Below are positions 35,851 through 44,185 of a stretch of DNA of 64,000 bases, one piece after another. Origin of the DNA: Mesorhizobium sp. Root102 (lineage in GTDB: Bacteria; Pseudomonadota; Alphaproteobacteria; Rhizobiales; Rhizobiaceae); assembly GCF_001425625.1 (NCBI RefSeq), contig NZ_LMCP01000008.1:1-64000 (forward strand), in the 5' to 3' direction. A model generated the notes under the pieces. That model ran no database searches. It saw only the letters and a list, made by a program, of their open reading frames with translations, and was not told the DNA's origin. The first letter of the stretch is position 1; every line of letters begins with the position of its first letter. The position numbers and the translations under genes are program-made.

Positions 35851-36414
35851 ATGGCTCATAGGAATTGGCTGACTGCGGGCGTGATATGCGCCGCAATTGC
35901 CGTGGTCGTCGCCGCCAGTGCTTACTTCTATTCCGAAAAGCCAACCTCGGCAGACAGCCGAGCGATGATCCTTCCGGCCGATCCGGCGCCACTGGTCGTG
36001 GTGACGAAAGGCGGCGATCGCTCCTTTTCCATTGAAGTCGCCGACACCGCCGCCGAGCGCGAGGCCGGCTTGATGTATCGCCAGGACATGGCGGACGACC
36101 ACGGCATGCTGTTCGTCTTCGAGGTCCAGCAGCAGGTTGGCTTCTGGATGCACAACACGCCGATGCCGCTCGATCTGATCTTTGTCGGCCAGGACGGCAA
36201 GATCCGAGCGGTCAAGCACGGCGAGCCGCAATCCGACGCCGTTATTTCGCCCGGTGTGCCGGTGCGTTTCGTGCTCGAACTCAAGGCCGGCACGGCCGCC
36301 AGGAACGGCATCGAGTATGGCGACCTGTTGCGCCATCCGGCCGTAGGCACAGTGTCTGGCCCGAGCATGCCGCCCGCCGACAATGGCGACGCGCCCAATG
36401 GCGGTGCGGGTTGA
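35851..36414 (+). CDS. DUF192-domain exported protein
   Basis: The 187-residue protein has a single N-terminal membrane segment (NWLTAGVICAAIAVVVAAS) and a DUF192 domain with EREAGLMYRQDMADDHGMLFVFE and VGFWMHNTPMPLDLIFVGQDG, the standard motif. It is predicted periplasmic or membrane-anchored, and the role is unknown. ATG 35851 is used because it begins the signal; the frame is open upstream within the cold-shock gene. The next start overlaps or follows closely. Confidence 0.88.
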   Translation: MAHRNWLTAGVICAAIAVVVAASAYFYSEKPTSADSRAMILPADPAPLVVVTKGGDRSFSIEVADTAAEREAGLMYRQDMADDHGMLFVFEVQQQVGFWMHNTPMPLDLIFVGQDGKIRAVKHGEPQSDAVISPGVPVRFVLELKAGTAARNGIEYGDLLRHPAVGTVSGPSMPPADNGDAPNGGAG

Positions 36415-36434
36415 GTGGGCAGGCGGGATCGCTG

Positions 36435-37202
36435 ATGCAGTTTTTCGCCCATGACGGCTTCGACCTTGCCTTCCTCGACCGCCAGCCGGCATCGGGCGAG
36501 GGCGATCCGGTGCTCATGATCCATGGCTTCGCCTCGAGCCATTATGTCAATTGGGTATCGCCCGGCTGGTTCAAGACGCTGAACGATGCCGGTTACCGCG
36601 CCATCGCCTTCGACAATCGCGGCCACGGCTCGTCCTCCAAGAGTTATGAGGAGGCCGACTATACGCCGGTCAAGATGGCCTCAGATGGCGCCGCCTTGCT
36701 CGATCATCTCGGCATCGAGCGCGCCCATGTCATGGGCTATTCGATGGGCGCGCGCATCGCGGCGTTCATGGCACTCTCCGATCCGGACAAGGTGGCGACG
36801 CTGGTCTTTGGCGGTCTCGGCATCGGCATGATCGACGGTGTCGGCGATTGGGATCCCATTGCAGCAGCCCTGCTTGCCGACGATCCGGCCGCCACCAGCC
36901 ATCCGCGCGGCCGATCGTTTCGCGCCTTCGCCGACCAGACCCGCAGTGATCGCCGTGCCTTGGCCGCTTGCATCGCCAAATCGCGGGAATTGCTGAGCGA
37001 GCAGGATATTGCCCGCATTGCCCAGCCGACGCTGGTCGCTGTTGGCACGACCGACGACATTGGCGGTTCGCCCGATGAGCTTGCAGCGTTGATGCCGAAC
37101 GCCAGAGCCTTTCACATCGAGGGCCGCGACCATATGCTGGCCGTCGGGGACAAGACCTTCAAGCAGCGCGTGCTGGAGTTCTATGCCGAAAATCCGCTCT
37201 AA
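36435..37202 (+). CDS. Alpha/beta hydrolase
   Basis: The 255-residue cytoplasmic hydrolase has LMIHGFASSHYVNWVSPGW (oxyanion), AFDNRGHGSSSK, the nucleophile motif MGYSMGARIAAFMAL, PTLVAVGTTDDIGGSPDE for the acid and HIEGRDHMLAVGDK for the histidine. ATG 36435 gives MQFFAHDGF, typical of the family; TTG 36411, which overlaps the DUF192 stop, is an alternative. It follows the DUF192 gene without a gap in some starts. Substrate unknown. Confidence 0.88.
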   Translation: MQFFAHDGFDLAFLDRQPASGEGDPVLMIHGFASSHYVNWVSPGWFKTLNDAGYRAIAFDNRGHGSSSKSYEEADYTPVKMASDGAALLDHLGIERAHVMGYSMGARIAAFMALSDPDKVATLVFGGLGIGMIDGVGDWDPIAAALLADDPAATSHPRGRSFRAFADQTRSDRRALAACIAKSRELLSEQDIARIAQPTLVAVGTTDDIGGSPDELAALMPNARAFHIEGRDHMLAVGDKTFKQRVLEFYAENPL

Positions 37203-37228
37203 GCGGACGGCGAGGGGAGTGGGCAACA

Positions 37229-37600
37229 GTGGCGCAATGGGGACGAAGCACGGCCGCCGTGCCGGCTGCGGCGGCACAAGCCAGACTCGGCAAACGTTCG
37301 GTTATACTGGCATTGTCGGCGTTCGCCGCGGGGGCACTTGCCATAACCATCCTGGTGGCGATCCCAAGCGACGCCTCGAAACTTGCGCAGAACATCGCCA
37401 CCGGTTTCTTCATGACGGTGTTTCTGCTCGCCGCCCCGCTGGCGCATGTCACCGGCGCGGTTTTCGGCGTGATGGCGCTGGTGCGTTCGAACGACAGCCG
37501 TGGGCTTGGCCTTCTGGGGATCATCCTCAACGGGCTGTCGGTGATGGCAGGGCTAGCGATCCTGGCGATGTTGGCATCGACGATAGGCGCCTTCACCTGA
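37229..37600 (+). CDS. Small membrane protein (three hydrophobic segments)
   Basis: The 123-residue protein has an alanine-rich N-terminus and three hydrophobic helices (around ALSAFAAGALAITILVAIP, FFMTVFLLAAPLAHVTGAVFG and GIILNGLSVMAGLAILAML). Spacing with a short polar loop RSNDSRG resembles DUF4190-like membrane proteins. Function unknown. The GTG at 37229 is the likely start. It converges with the HD-domain gene, seven bp away. Confidence 0.65.
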   Translation: MAQWGRSTAAVPAAAAQARLGKRSVILALSAFAAGALAITILVAIPSDASKLAQNIATGFFMTVFLLAAPLAHVTGAVFGVMALVRSNDSRGLGLLGIILNGLSVMAGLAILAMLASTIGAFT

Positions 37601-37606
37601 CTGCCC

Positions 37607-38209
37607 TTAGCTGTTTGTGAGGGCCTGCGATGACCGCGCCATGTTTTCCCGGGCCTGCGGTTCGAAGCGCTGGCGAAACGCTTCGGTGTGGAAGATGTGC
37701 GGGCGGGCGAGGAAATTCTTCAGGACCGCACTGCGTCCGGTCCGCCACATCGGCTCCTCCAACCAGGCGTATTCACGCCGCACGGCGCGCTCATAGGCGT
37801 CGAAGGCATCCGGCGCGGCACCCAGGATCGACAGATCCATGTCGAGGAAAAGACTTGCGTCTCGTGTGGCCGTCGCGTCGTCGAACGGCGGCAGTTGGTG
37901 CGTGGCTGTGGCGACGATCATTGCCTTGATGCGGTCGAGACGTGAAGGATCCGCGCGGCCCGCCAGCTTTTTTTCGGCAAGGGCAGCACTTTGCGCCTCG
38001 TTGTCCTTGGCCTTGCTGTCATAGATGGCATCGTGGAACCAGATCGCCGCTTCGACGGCTTCGGGATCGCCGAGCGACCCTCGATAGTCGCCTGCCAGCG
38101 CTAGCATCGCCTGGATATGGGCAAGGTTGTGGTAGTGGCGGCCTTGTGCCCGGTAGAGTCCCGAAAGCTCGCTTTTCAGCGCGTCGTCGATCAAGGGTTC
38201 GTTTTCCAT
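37607..38209 (-). CDS. HD-superfamily metal-dependent phosphohydrolase (COG4339)
   Basis: The 200-residue protein has the histidine and HD residues in RHYHNLAHIQAML and AIWFHDAIYDSKAKDNE, and later VATATHQLPPFDDA, matching the predicted HD hydrolase COG4339. Members are thought to hydrolyse phosphoesters, with the ligand unknown. ATG 38209 fits. It is divergent from cysE. Confidence 0.85.
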   Translation of the reverse strand: MENEPLIDDALKSELSGLYRAQGRHYHNLAHIQAMLALAGDYRGSLGDPEAVEAAIWFHDAIYDSKAKDNEAQSAALAEKKLAGRADPSRLDRIKAMIVATATHQLPPFDDATATRDASLFLDMDLSILGAAPDAFDAYERAVRREYAWLEEPMWRTGRSAVLKNFLARPHIFHTEAFRQRFEPQARENMARSSQALTNS

Positions 38210-38356
38210 GGCTTCTTGAATTCCCGCGAACCAAATCCATTTGACAATGCACTAAGGAAAATTGAGTTCAATCGTGCTATGATTTGGCCTATATGTGCGG
38301 CCAGAAAACAGGCAAGCACAACAGGCAAGCCCGGCAGGGCGCAGGACGAGACGGCG

Positions 38357-39205
38357 ATGAACAGCATCAGCATTTCCCGACACAGCGCATTGCAGCCGGT
38401 CGATCCGATCTGGCGTTCGATCCGCGACGAGGCGATGGAAGCGGTGAACCGCGACCCGCTGCTCGCCGCGTTCCTGTATTCGACCATCCTCAACCAGGAC
38501 AGCCTGGAAGAAGCGGTCATTCATCGGCTGGCCGAGCGGCTCGACCATCAGGACATCGGCTCCGATCTCATCCGCCAGACGTTCAAGTCCATGCTGGCCG
38601 ACGACAAGGACTGGCCGACGACCGTGCGTGTCGACATCCAGGCCTATTACGATCGCGATCCGGCCTGCGACCGCTTCATCATGCCGGTGCTCTATTTCAA
38701 GGGTTTCCACGCCATCCAGACGCATCGGCTGGCGCATTGGCTGTGGAACCAGGGCCGCAAGGATTTCGCGCTCTATCTGCAGAGCCGCTCGTCCTCGGTC
38801 TTTCAGACTGACATCAATCCGGCTGCCCGCATCGGCAAGGGCATCTTTATCGACCATGCCACCGGCCTTGTGGTCGGCGAGACGGCGGTCATCGAGGACG
38901 ACGTGTCGATCCTGCATGGTGTGACGCTGGGCGGTACCGGCAAGGCCGGCGGCGACCGTCATCCCAAGATTCGCTACGGCGTGCTGATCGGCGCCGGCGC
39001 CAAGATCCTCGGCAACATCGAAATCGGCCATTGCTCGAAGATCGCGGCAGGCTCGGTGGTGCTGTCGCCAGTGCCGCACAACAAGACGGTTGCCGGCGTG
39101 CCGGCCCGCGTCGTCGGCGAGACCGGCTGCGATCAGCCGTCGCGCCAGATGGACCAGCTTCTGCCGTCGCAGACGATGGATCAGGTCGTCAGCTTCGACA
39201 TCTGA
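38357..39205 (+). CDS. cysE: Serine O-acetyltransferase
   Basis: The 282-residue enzyme acetylates serine for cysteine synthesis. The N-terminal helical domain (WRSIRDEAMEAVNRDPLLAAFLYSTILNQD) precedes the left-handed beta-helix with FIDHATGLVVGETAVIEDDV and VTLGGTGKAGGDRHPKI, where the catalytic histidines lie, and the acetyl-CoA loop VLIGAGAKILGNIEIG. ATG 38357 matches the family; an in-frame open stretch upstream is not used. Feedback by cysteine through the C-terminus is the family norm. DUF3126 follows. Confidence 0.95.
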   Translation: MNSISISRHSALQPVDPIWRSIRDEAMEAVNRDPLLAAFLYSTILNQDSLEEAVIHRLAERLDHQDIGSDLIRQTFKSMLADDKDWPTTVRVDIQAYYDRDPACDRFIMPVLYFKGFHAIQTHRLAHWLWNQGRKDFALYLQSRSSSVFQTDINPAARIGKGIFIDHATGLVVGETAVIEDDVSILHGVTLGGTGKAGGDRHPKIRYGVLIGAGAKILGNIEIGHCSKIAAGSVVLSPVPHNKTVAGVPARVVGETGCDQPSRQMDQLLPSQTMDQVVSFDI

Positions 39206-39356
39206 CTTTCACAGGTCCGCCGCCTGCTGTCGGATTCCGGCCGCAGGCACGAGTGGGTGGTTGTCTCGTCTTATCAGGCCGCTTGCCTTTACATCGCCAT
39301 TGTCGACGTGCCAGAAGCGCGTTCGAACGAGCAAGCCCGATGATCGGAGAAGACTG

Positions 39357-39560
39357 TTGAAGCCGGACGAAATCAGAAAGCTGGACGCCTATTTCAAGCG
39401 CGTCTTCCAGAACCCCAAGATCGAGGTCAAGGCACGGCCGCGTAAGGACGATTCGGCCGAGGTCTATGTCGGCGACGAATTCCTTGGCATCGTCTTCAAG
39501 GACGAGGACGACGGCGACTACAATTTTTCGATGGCGATCCTAGACATCGATCTGGCCTGA
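39357..39560 (+). CDS. DUF3126-family protein, TTG start
   Basis: The 67-residue protein from TTG 39357 reads (M)KPDEIRKLDAYFKRVFQNPKIEVKARPRKDDSAEVYVGDEFLGIVF, the full DUF3126 pattern, ending DIDLA. The frame is open upstream, but homology starts here and no ATG is close. Found next to cysE in many Rhizobiales. Function unknown. Its stop is 12 bp before the palindromic repeat at 39573. Confidence 0.85.
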   Translation: MKPDEIRKLDAYFKRVFQNPKIEVKARPRKDDSAEVYVGDEFLGIVFKDEDDGDYNFSMAILDIDLA

Positions 39561-39572
39561 GCCAGCAATCCA

Positions 39573-39675
39573 ATGCATGTCGCCCAAAAGTGGCCCCGGT
39601 TTTGGGACGACGACATGCATGAAATCAAAGACTAAAGCGCGTCGCCTGAATCCGCTCGAACGCGACGCGCTTTAG
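39573..39675. repeat. Compound palindromic repeat, copy 3 of 5 (best copy)
   Basis: The ATGCATGTCG module is at 39573-39620 (arms 39573-39582 and 39611-39620, perfect). A second module at 39632-39675 has 14-bp perfect arms, CTAAAGCGCGTCGC and GCGACGCGCTTTAG, separated by 16 bp. Together they lie between the convergent DUF3126 and 39672 genes; the minus gene's stop falls in the last bases. It could act as a two-way transcript end. Confidence 0.92.
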
Positions 39676-40457
39676 CGCTCGGTCGGCTCCGCCTCGAATG
39701 CGGCCGGCCAGCCGGATCTCCCTTCTTGATGTCCCGTTTTCAGGACGCGTGTGGCTTCAGTGGCGATTGCCGCGTCGAGCGCCTGCCAATCCCCCAGAAA
39801 CTCCCTTGGGAAGCGATAGGTGAGGCTGAGTTGGTCGCCGACCTGGATGTCGCGCTCGCAGGGTGCCAGCGATTGCTCGGCGCTCGGCCCGCTCAGGCAA
39901 CGGGCCACGAACGGGTCCTTGCCGGGGCGCTTGCCGACAACCAGCACCTCGTTCAGATAGCCTGATTTCTCATTGAAACCGTACATCATCGTGCCGCCAG
40001 GTCCCGCAATGCCGGGCTGGGTGATCAACGCGCTGTAGATCGGCGCGAAGCGGCCGCTCATGTCACGCGACATCATCTGCTGTTCGAAGGACAGGAAGAT
40101 GATGCTCTTGCCGGTCCCCTTGTGATTGAAATCGTCGCGCGCGGCCTCGCTGTAGCCGTCCATTTGGGGATAGCGCAGATAGAGGTCGAGCCGCGAGGCG
40201 ATGCCGTCGCGCCGGGCCTGTGCGAAACGGATGGCGTTGGCCGGCACGGCAATGACATTGTTGCCGATCACCACCTGGTGGAGCGTTGCGTCGTCGGTGT
40301 ATCCGGCCATGGCGATCGAATGGCCGAACCATTTGCCACCAAGGCTGATCGCCACCGACAGCAGGGCCAGCGCCGCGAACCCGTAGAACACCCGCTTCAT
40401 CAGCCTGGAATCGACCACCGCGAGTTCGGGGCCGTTGGCGAGCGCTGCCTGCTTCAT
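39672..40457 (-). CDS. Membrane-anchored hypothetical protein
   Basis: The 261-residue protein has one N-terminal membrane segment (MKRVFYGFAALALLSVAISLGG near residues 20-41) and a long soluble part (HQVVIGNNVIAVPANAIRFAQARRDG, then SLAPCERDIQVGDQLSLTYRFPREFLGDW) with a cysteine pair. I do not recognise the family; it is probably periplasmic. ATG 40457 (MKQAALANGPEL) is preferred over an upstream in-frame start. Its stop lies within the palindromic repeat. Confidence 0.7.
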   Translation of the reverse strand: MKQAALANGPELAVVDSRLMKRVFYGFAALALLSVAISLGGKWFGHSIAMAGYTDDATLHQVVIGNNVIAVPANAIRFAQARRDGIASRLDLYLRYPQMDGYSEAARDDFNHKGTGKSIIFLSFEQQMMSRDMSGRFAPIYSALITQPGIAGPGGTMMYGFNEKSGYLNEVLVVGKRPGKDPFVARCLSGPSAEQSLAPCERDIQVGDQLSLTYRFPREFLGDWQALDAAIATEATRVLKTGHQEGRSGWPAAFEAEPTER

Positions 40458-40582
40458 CTCAGTCCTCGGATCTCGGGCCGCCTGTCCGTCTTTGGTGTCC
40501 CCGGGTGGCACACATCGCACGGCACGGCTCTTGCAGCCTTGATGGAACGACTGTGCAATTTCATGGTAAATGGAAAGTTAAG

Positions 40583-40924
40583 ATGGGACCGATGGAACTC
40601 ACACTCTTCTCTTTTGTCGTCGGGCTGACGGCCTGCGGGCTGGCCGGATCGGCCATGGAACTGGTGTCGGGCCGCAAGGTCGCGTTCACCGAACCCTATG
40701 TGTCGCCGTCACATGTCTTGCGTTCGCTGCTCGCCACCGCCTGTGCCGGGCCCTTCATGCTGGTCAACCATGCCATCGATGCCCGGCGCGAGCGCCGCAT
40801 TTCGATGCTCGCGCTGATGTCCTGCGGCTGCACGGCGATAGCCTGGTCCTTGGCGCTGGGCGTCGTCGTGCTCGCCATTGCCTCATGGACGATCCGTCTC
40901 CTAGGGTCCGAATTGCCAGCGTGA
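40583..40924 (+). CDS. Small membrane protein
   Basis: The 113-residue protein has three hydrophobic stretches (TLFSFVVGLTACGLAGSAM, LLATACAGPFMLVNHA, SWTIRLLG after AWSLALGVVVLAIA) with a charged loop RRERRIS. It may be an inner-membrane protein; function unknown. ATG 40583 (MGPMEL) is preferred; an in-frame GTG lies at 40505. It precedes the gamma-carbonic anhydrase on the same strand. Confidence 0.65.
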   Translation: MGPMELTLFSFVVGLTACGLAGSAMELVSGRKVAFTEPYVSPSHVLRSLLATACAGPFMLVNHAIDARRERRISMLALMSCGCTAIAWSLALGVVVLAIASWTIRLLGSELPA

Positions 40925-40943
40925 GACGATTCGGAGACCAGAA

Positions 40944-41471
40944 ATGCCGCTTTATGCGATCGATGGAACGGAGCCCAGCTTCGAGGATGCGGACTCGAAC
41001 TGGATCGCGCCGGATGCGACGCTGATCGGGGACGTGCGCGTCGGCCGCAACGCCGGCTTCTGGTTCGGCACCGTCATTCGCGGCGACAATGAGCCCATCG
41101 TCATCGGCGCCGACACCAATGTGCAGGAACATACGGTGATGCACACCGATCCCGGCTTTCCGCTAACCATCGGCGAGGGCTGCACGATCGGCCACCGCGC
41201 CTTGCTGCATGGTTGCACGATTGGCGACAACAGCCTGATCGGCATGGGCGCCATCGTGCTGAACGGCGCGAAAATCGGCAGAAATTCGCTGGTCGGCGCC
41301 GGCGCGCTGGTCACTGAAGGCAAGGAATTCCCCGACAATTCGCTGATCGTCGGCTCGCCTGCCAAGGCGATCAGGGTGCTGGACGACGTGGTCGTGGCAA
41401 GGTTGCGCGGGTCGGCGGCGCACTATGTCGCCAACGGCAAGCGCTTCAAGATGGGGTTGAAGAAGGTCTGA
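40944..41471 (+). CDS. Gamma-carbonic anhydrase-fold protein (YrdA/PaaY-like)
   Basis: The 175-residue hexapeptide-repeat protein has WIAPDATLIGDVRVGRNAGFWFG, VIRGDNEPIVIGADTNVQEHTVMHTD and CTIGHRALLHGCTIGDNSLIGMG, in which the histidines of the trimeric metal site are preserved. Catalytic carbonic anhydrase activity is uncertain in this group, and some members act in other metabolic pathways. Membrane gene ahead, ankyrin gene convergent after. Confidence 0.9.
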   Translation: MPLYAIDGTEPSFEDADSNWIAPDATLIGDVRVGRNAGFWFGTVIRGDNEPIVIGADTNVQEHTVMHTDPGFPLTIGEGCTIGHRALLHGCTIGDNSLIGMGAIVLNGAKIGRNSLVGAGALVTEGKEFPDNSLIVGSPAKAIRVLDDVVVARLRGSAAHYVANGKRFKMGLKKV

Positions 41472-41515
41472 GGTCAGCCTGGCATTTGCTGGCGGTGGTT
41501 TCGTAGCGCCCCAAC

Positions 41516-42076
41516 TTACTGTCCGTCAGAGCTGCGCCCGGCCATCGCATCGCGCAGCAATGAAGCACCGGCTTCAAAGCCGGCAATCTCGGCTTCCTCG
41601 ATGGCTGTCCTGTAGTCATCGATGCGGGTTTCGAGCGCCGGGTCGGCGCCAGCCGCCAAAAGCAGGCGGATCGCATCGACACTGCGGATTGCCACCGAAT
41701 AGTGAAGTGGCGTCCAGTCGTTCACGCCCCGCATGTTGGGGTCAGCACCGCCGTCGATCAACGCCCGCACGATGTCCAGCCTGTCCGCCCGGTCGGTGGA
41801 CAGCGCCGCAATGATGGACGGAAACCCGCCGTGATCCTGGTAATTCGGATCCGAGCCCGCATCGAGCAAGGTCGAGATGAAGCGGGCGGGGCTCCAATAG
41901 ATGGCATATTCCAGCGGATGGCCGAGGCCGAATTCGAACGGCATGCGCTCGTCGAACCAGCGGGAAGAGCCGCCCAGGGCTACGCCGAGGCCTTCGAAAT
42001 CGCCGGCCTTGAAGGCATCGTCGATCGCCTTGAACAGGCGATGACGCTCGCGCCGATCTTCCGGGATTTCCAACAT
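41516..42076 (-). CDS. Ankyrin-repeat protein
   Basis: The 186-residue protein contains about four ankyrin repeats, seen as GFPSIIAALSTDRADRLDIVRALIDGGADPN, then MRGVNDWTPLHYSVAIRSVDAIRLLLAAGADP, with the N-terminal first repeat degenerate. It is a protein-binding module with no enzymatic domain. No signal peptide, so cytoplasmic. Function unknown. Confidence 0.85.
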   Translation of the reverse strand: MLEIPEDRRERHRLFKAIDDAFKAGDFEGLGVALGGSSRWFDERMPFEFGLGHPLEYAIYWSPARFISTLLDAGSDPNYQDHGGFPSIIAALSTDRADRLDIVRALIDGGADPNMRGVNDWTPLHYSVAIRSVDAIRLLLAAGADPALETRIDDYRTAIEEAEIAGFEAGASLLRDAMAGRSSDGQ

Positions 42077-42191
42077 CGCGGTGATCCAGAAGGCGAAACC
42101 AACGGCCTATAGTGCCTCGATCTTCTGCCTGTGGAAAGGCGGCCGGGATGTTCTGATGCGCTCGGTGGGACCTGTGATCCTCTGGCCACCG

Positions 42192-42944
42192 CTACGCGGC
42201 TTTGTTTTTTACCTTTTTTCCAGCGGTAGGCTTGGTCCGTATTCGCATGCCTCCACCCTTGGGGGTGTCGATCTCAAATGCGTCTGTACTCCTCACCAGG
42301 TCGCTCAGTTTGCTGAAACCGTAGGTGCGGGGATCAAAATCTGAAAACAGGTTTGACAGCTGTTTTCCGAAGGTGCCGAGCAACACCCAGCCATCCTCGC
42401 TGTCCATCTGGCCAATGACTTTCTTGAGTATGGGCATGGCAGCGCTGGACGATTGGAGCGGCTTGGCCACAGGCGCGGTATCCAGAACGTTCGCAGCGCC
42501 ACGAAGAAGATTTTCGGTGTAGATGAACCGGCGACATGCTTGCCGGAAACTTTCCGGAGTTTTCTGCTCGCCGAACCCGAATACATCGACGCCCTGTTCA
42601 CGAATGCGGGCGGCGAGCCTGGTGAAGTCGCTGTCGGAAGAAACCAGACAGAAACCGTCGAAGCGACCGCTATGGAGCAGGTCCATGGCATCGATCACCA
42701 ATGTGATGTCGGATGCGTTCTTCCCGGCGGTATAAGCGAACTGCTGCTGCGGGATGATCGCATGCTTCGACAACACGTCAGCCCATCCCTTCGATCGGGC
42801 ATTTGAAAAGTCACCGTAGATGCGGCGGACGCTGGCTTCGCCAATCTTCGCGATCTCCTCGAACAGACCGTCGACAATCTTGGCGGAAGCGTTGTCGGCG
42901 TCGATAAGAACCGCGAGGCGCGGTGATCGAGGTTCGGTCGGCAT
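42192..42944 (-). CDS. NYN-domain (LabA/DUF88) protein with C-terminal OST-HTH/LOTUS domain
   Basis: The 250-residue protein starts with the NYN nuclease fold: VLIDADNASAKIVDGLFEE, then GDFSNARSKGW, ITLVIDAMDLLHSG and LVSSDSDFTRLAARIREQG, in which the acidic residues needed for metal are present (DAD, D, DxD). A C-terminal domain follows (PILKKVIGQMDSEDGWVLLG to SDLVRSTDAFEI), similar to OST-HTH/LOTUS domains that bind RNA. This architecture suggests a sequence- or structure-specific RNA-processing enzyme. It is a single gene 115 bp after an ankyrin gene. Confidence 0.85.
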   Translation of the reverse strand: MPTEPRSPRLAVLIDADNASAKIVDGLFEEIAKIGEASVRRIYGDFSNARSKGWADVLSKHAIIPQQQFAYTAGKNASDITLVIDAMDLLHSGRFDGFCLVSSDSDFTRLAARIREQGVDVFGFGEQKTPESFRQACRRFIYTENLLRGAANVLDTAPVAKPLQSSSAAMPILKKVIGQMDSEDGWVLLGTFGKQLSNLFSDFDPRTYGFSKLSDLVRSTDAFEIDTPKGGGMRIRTKPTAGKKVKNKAA

Positions 42945-43121
42945 GCGACACTTCCTGCAGTTGGCGCGATCGCGAGTTTCGAACTATAGCCGGTGAAACC
43001 ATCGCTGAACCGAGGTTCGCGCTACTTTGCTGTTGTAGCAGAGGTACGCAGCAAACAGAAATCAACGCTGTTGGAATCGTGACATCGATCACGATTTCAA
43101 TGAGTTAATTCCAGAAATGGC

Positions 43122-43153
43122 GGAGCCGGCCCGGGGACGGGGCCGGCTCCTTT
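43122..43153 (+). terminator. 11-bp perfect GC-rich stem-loop
   Basis: GGAGCCGGCCC at 43122-43132 and GGGCCGGCTCC at 43140-43150 are perfect complements with a 7-base loop and TTT after. No plus-strand gene ends nearby, so it might terminate an unannotated short transcript or antisense RNA from 42945-43121. Beyond it and before 43245 I see no gene. Confidence 0.45.
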
Positions 43154-43244
43154 GACCCGGTCGTTGGGGACGGGGAGGGTGGGGACTCGACCGGGTTTCT
43201 CCTGAAGCACCTCGCAGTCATGCGACGCGCCTGACCTCTGTTTT

Positions 43245-43293
43245 ATGCCTGTCGTCGTCCCAAGACCGCTGCGCACTCTCGGGCGACATGCAT
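43245..43293. repeat. Compound palindromic repeat, copy 4 of 5
   Basis: Arms ATGCCTGTCG at 43245-43254 and CGACATGCAT at 43284-43293 with CCCAAGACCGCTGCGCACTC in between. A fragment of the first module (CATGCGACGCGCC) is at 43219-43231. The stop of the transglutaminase-like gene is 10 bp away (43303), so the element lies at its 3' end. Confidence 0.85.
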
Positions 43294-43302
43294 TGGCGGC
43301 CC

Positions 43303-43911
43303 TTAGCGGACGCTGGCGACCGCGTCGGAGCGGCCGTCGTTGATCGTCACCCAAACGCCCGAATTCTGGTCGGACTGGCGCTTGAGATAGGTGTAGTCGG
43401 TATCCGTCCAGGACAGCACCTTGGTTTCCAGATTGTCGAGGATGAATTCGCCCAAGCTGGTGCGCACGGTCAGCACCGCGTGACCGTCGCCGTTCGGCTG
43501 GCGCGCGACAGTCATCAGCAGATTGCCGGCGGGCACGCCCGCAGCCATCAATTCGCGACGCTTCTCCAGCGCATAATCCTCGCAATCGCCATAGCCATTG
43601 TCGGGATAGGCCCAGTATTCCTCGACACCGTAGTTTTCCATGTCGGTGCGCGGCTTGATGTGGGTGTTGACCGAATTGTTGATGTTGACGATCGTCGCCC
43701 ACAGTTTGCGGGTCAGTTCGACCGGCGCGCCCTTGGGGGTCCTTTCGCTGCATTCGCCGGCTATGCGCTGGCAGAATTCATAGTGGCCAACAGGCTGCGT
43801 GGTGCGTCCGCCGGTGTGCATATAGGCCGGTCCCGCGGCATATGCTGACCCCCAAGCGGAAAGCTGCATCGCCATTGCCACCAGCAACAGCTTGCCCCTC
43901 GTTTTCTTCAT
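43303..43911 (-). CDS. Bacterial transglutaminase-like cysteine proteinase (BTLCP/DUF920)
   Basis: The 202-residue protein has a signal peptide (MKKTRGKLLLVAMAMQLSAWG, cut near AYA) and the family catalytic triad: Cys in GYGDCEDYALEKRREL, His in DGHAVLTVR, and Asp in FILDNLETKVL. The exported BTLCP proteins occur next to peptidoglycan or exopolysaccharide functions; the substrate is unknown. ATG 43911 has GGAGA about 8 nt ahead; an in-frame extension exists. Single gene on the minus strand. Confidence 0.88.
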   Translation of the reverse strand: MKKTRGKLLLVAMAMQLSAWGSAYAAGPAYMHTGGRTTQPVGHYEFCQRIAGECSERTPKGAPVELTRKLWATIVNINNSVNTHIKPRTDMENYGVEEYWAYPDNGYGDCEDYALEKRRELMAAGVPAGNLLMTVARQPNGDGHAVLTVRTSLGEFILDNLETKVLSWTDTDYTYLKRQSDQNSGVWVTINDGRSDAVASVR

Positions 43912-44137
43912 TGTTGTAGTCTCCCCGTTCGAAGGAGACATTGCCACATGTGGATTTATTTGAGGCAAAAGCGCGAAGTAGATATTGAGTAAAACGCCAG
44001 TAGAATAAACATAAAATTTGAATCATTTGAGCATTAACTTGTTTGGGGTTTTGAGGCCCTCTGCTCTCGTGCATTGATGTCACTCAGGCCTTTCCGGGAG
44101 CAGCCGAAGCGCGCTGGTCACGGGGCGTAAAAACAAA

Positions 44138-44160
44138 AAACCGGCCGCAAGGGCCGGTTT
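44138..44160 (-). terminator. Rho-independent terminator of the tandem PilZ gene
   Basis: On the minus strand AAACCGGCC, a five-base loop (CTTGC), then GGCCGGTTT is followed by TTTTTTGTTTTT. It ends 25 bp past the stop of the PilZ gene at 44186. Confidence 0.75.
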
Positions 44161-44185
44161 CATGGAGTGGTGCTGTCGGGCCTGC

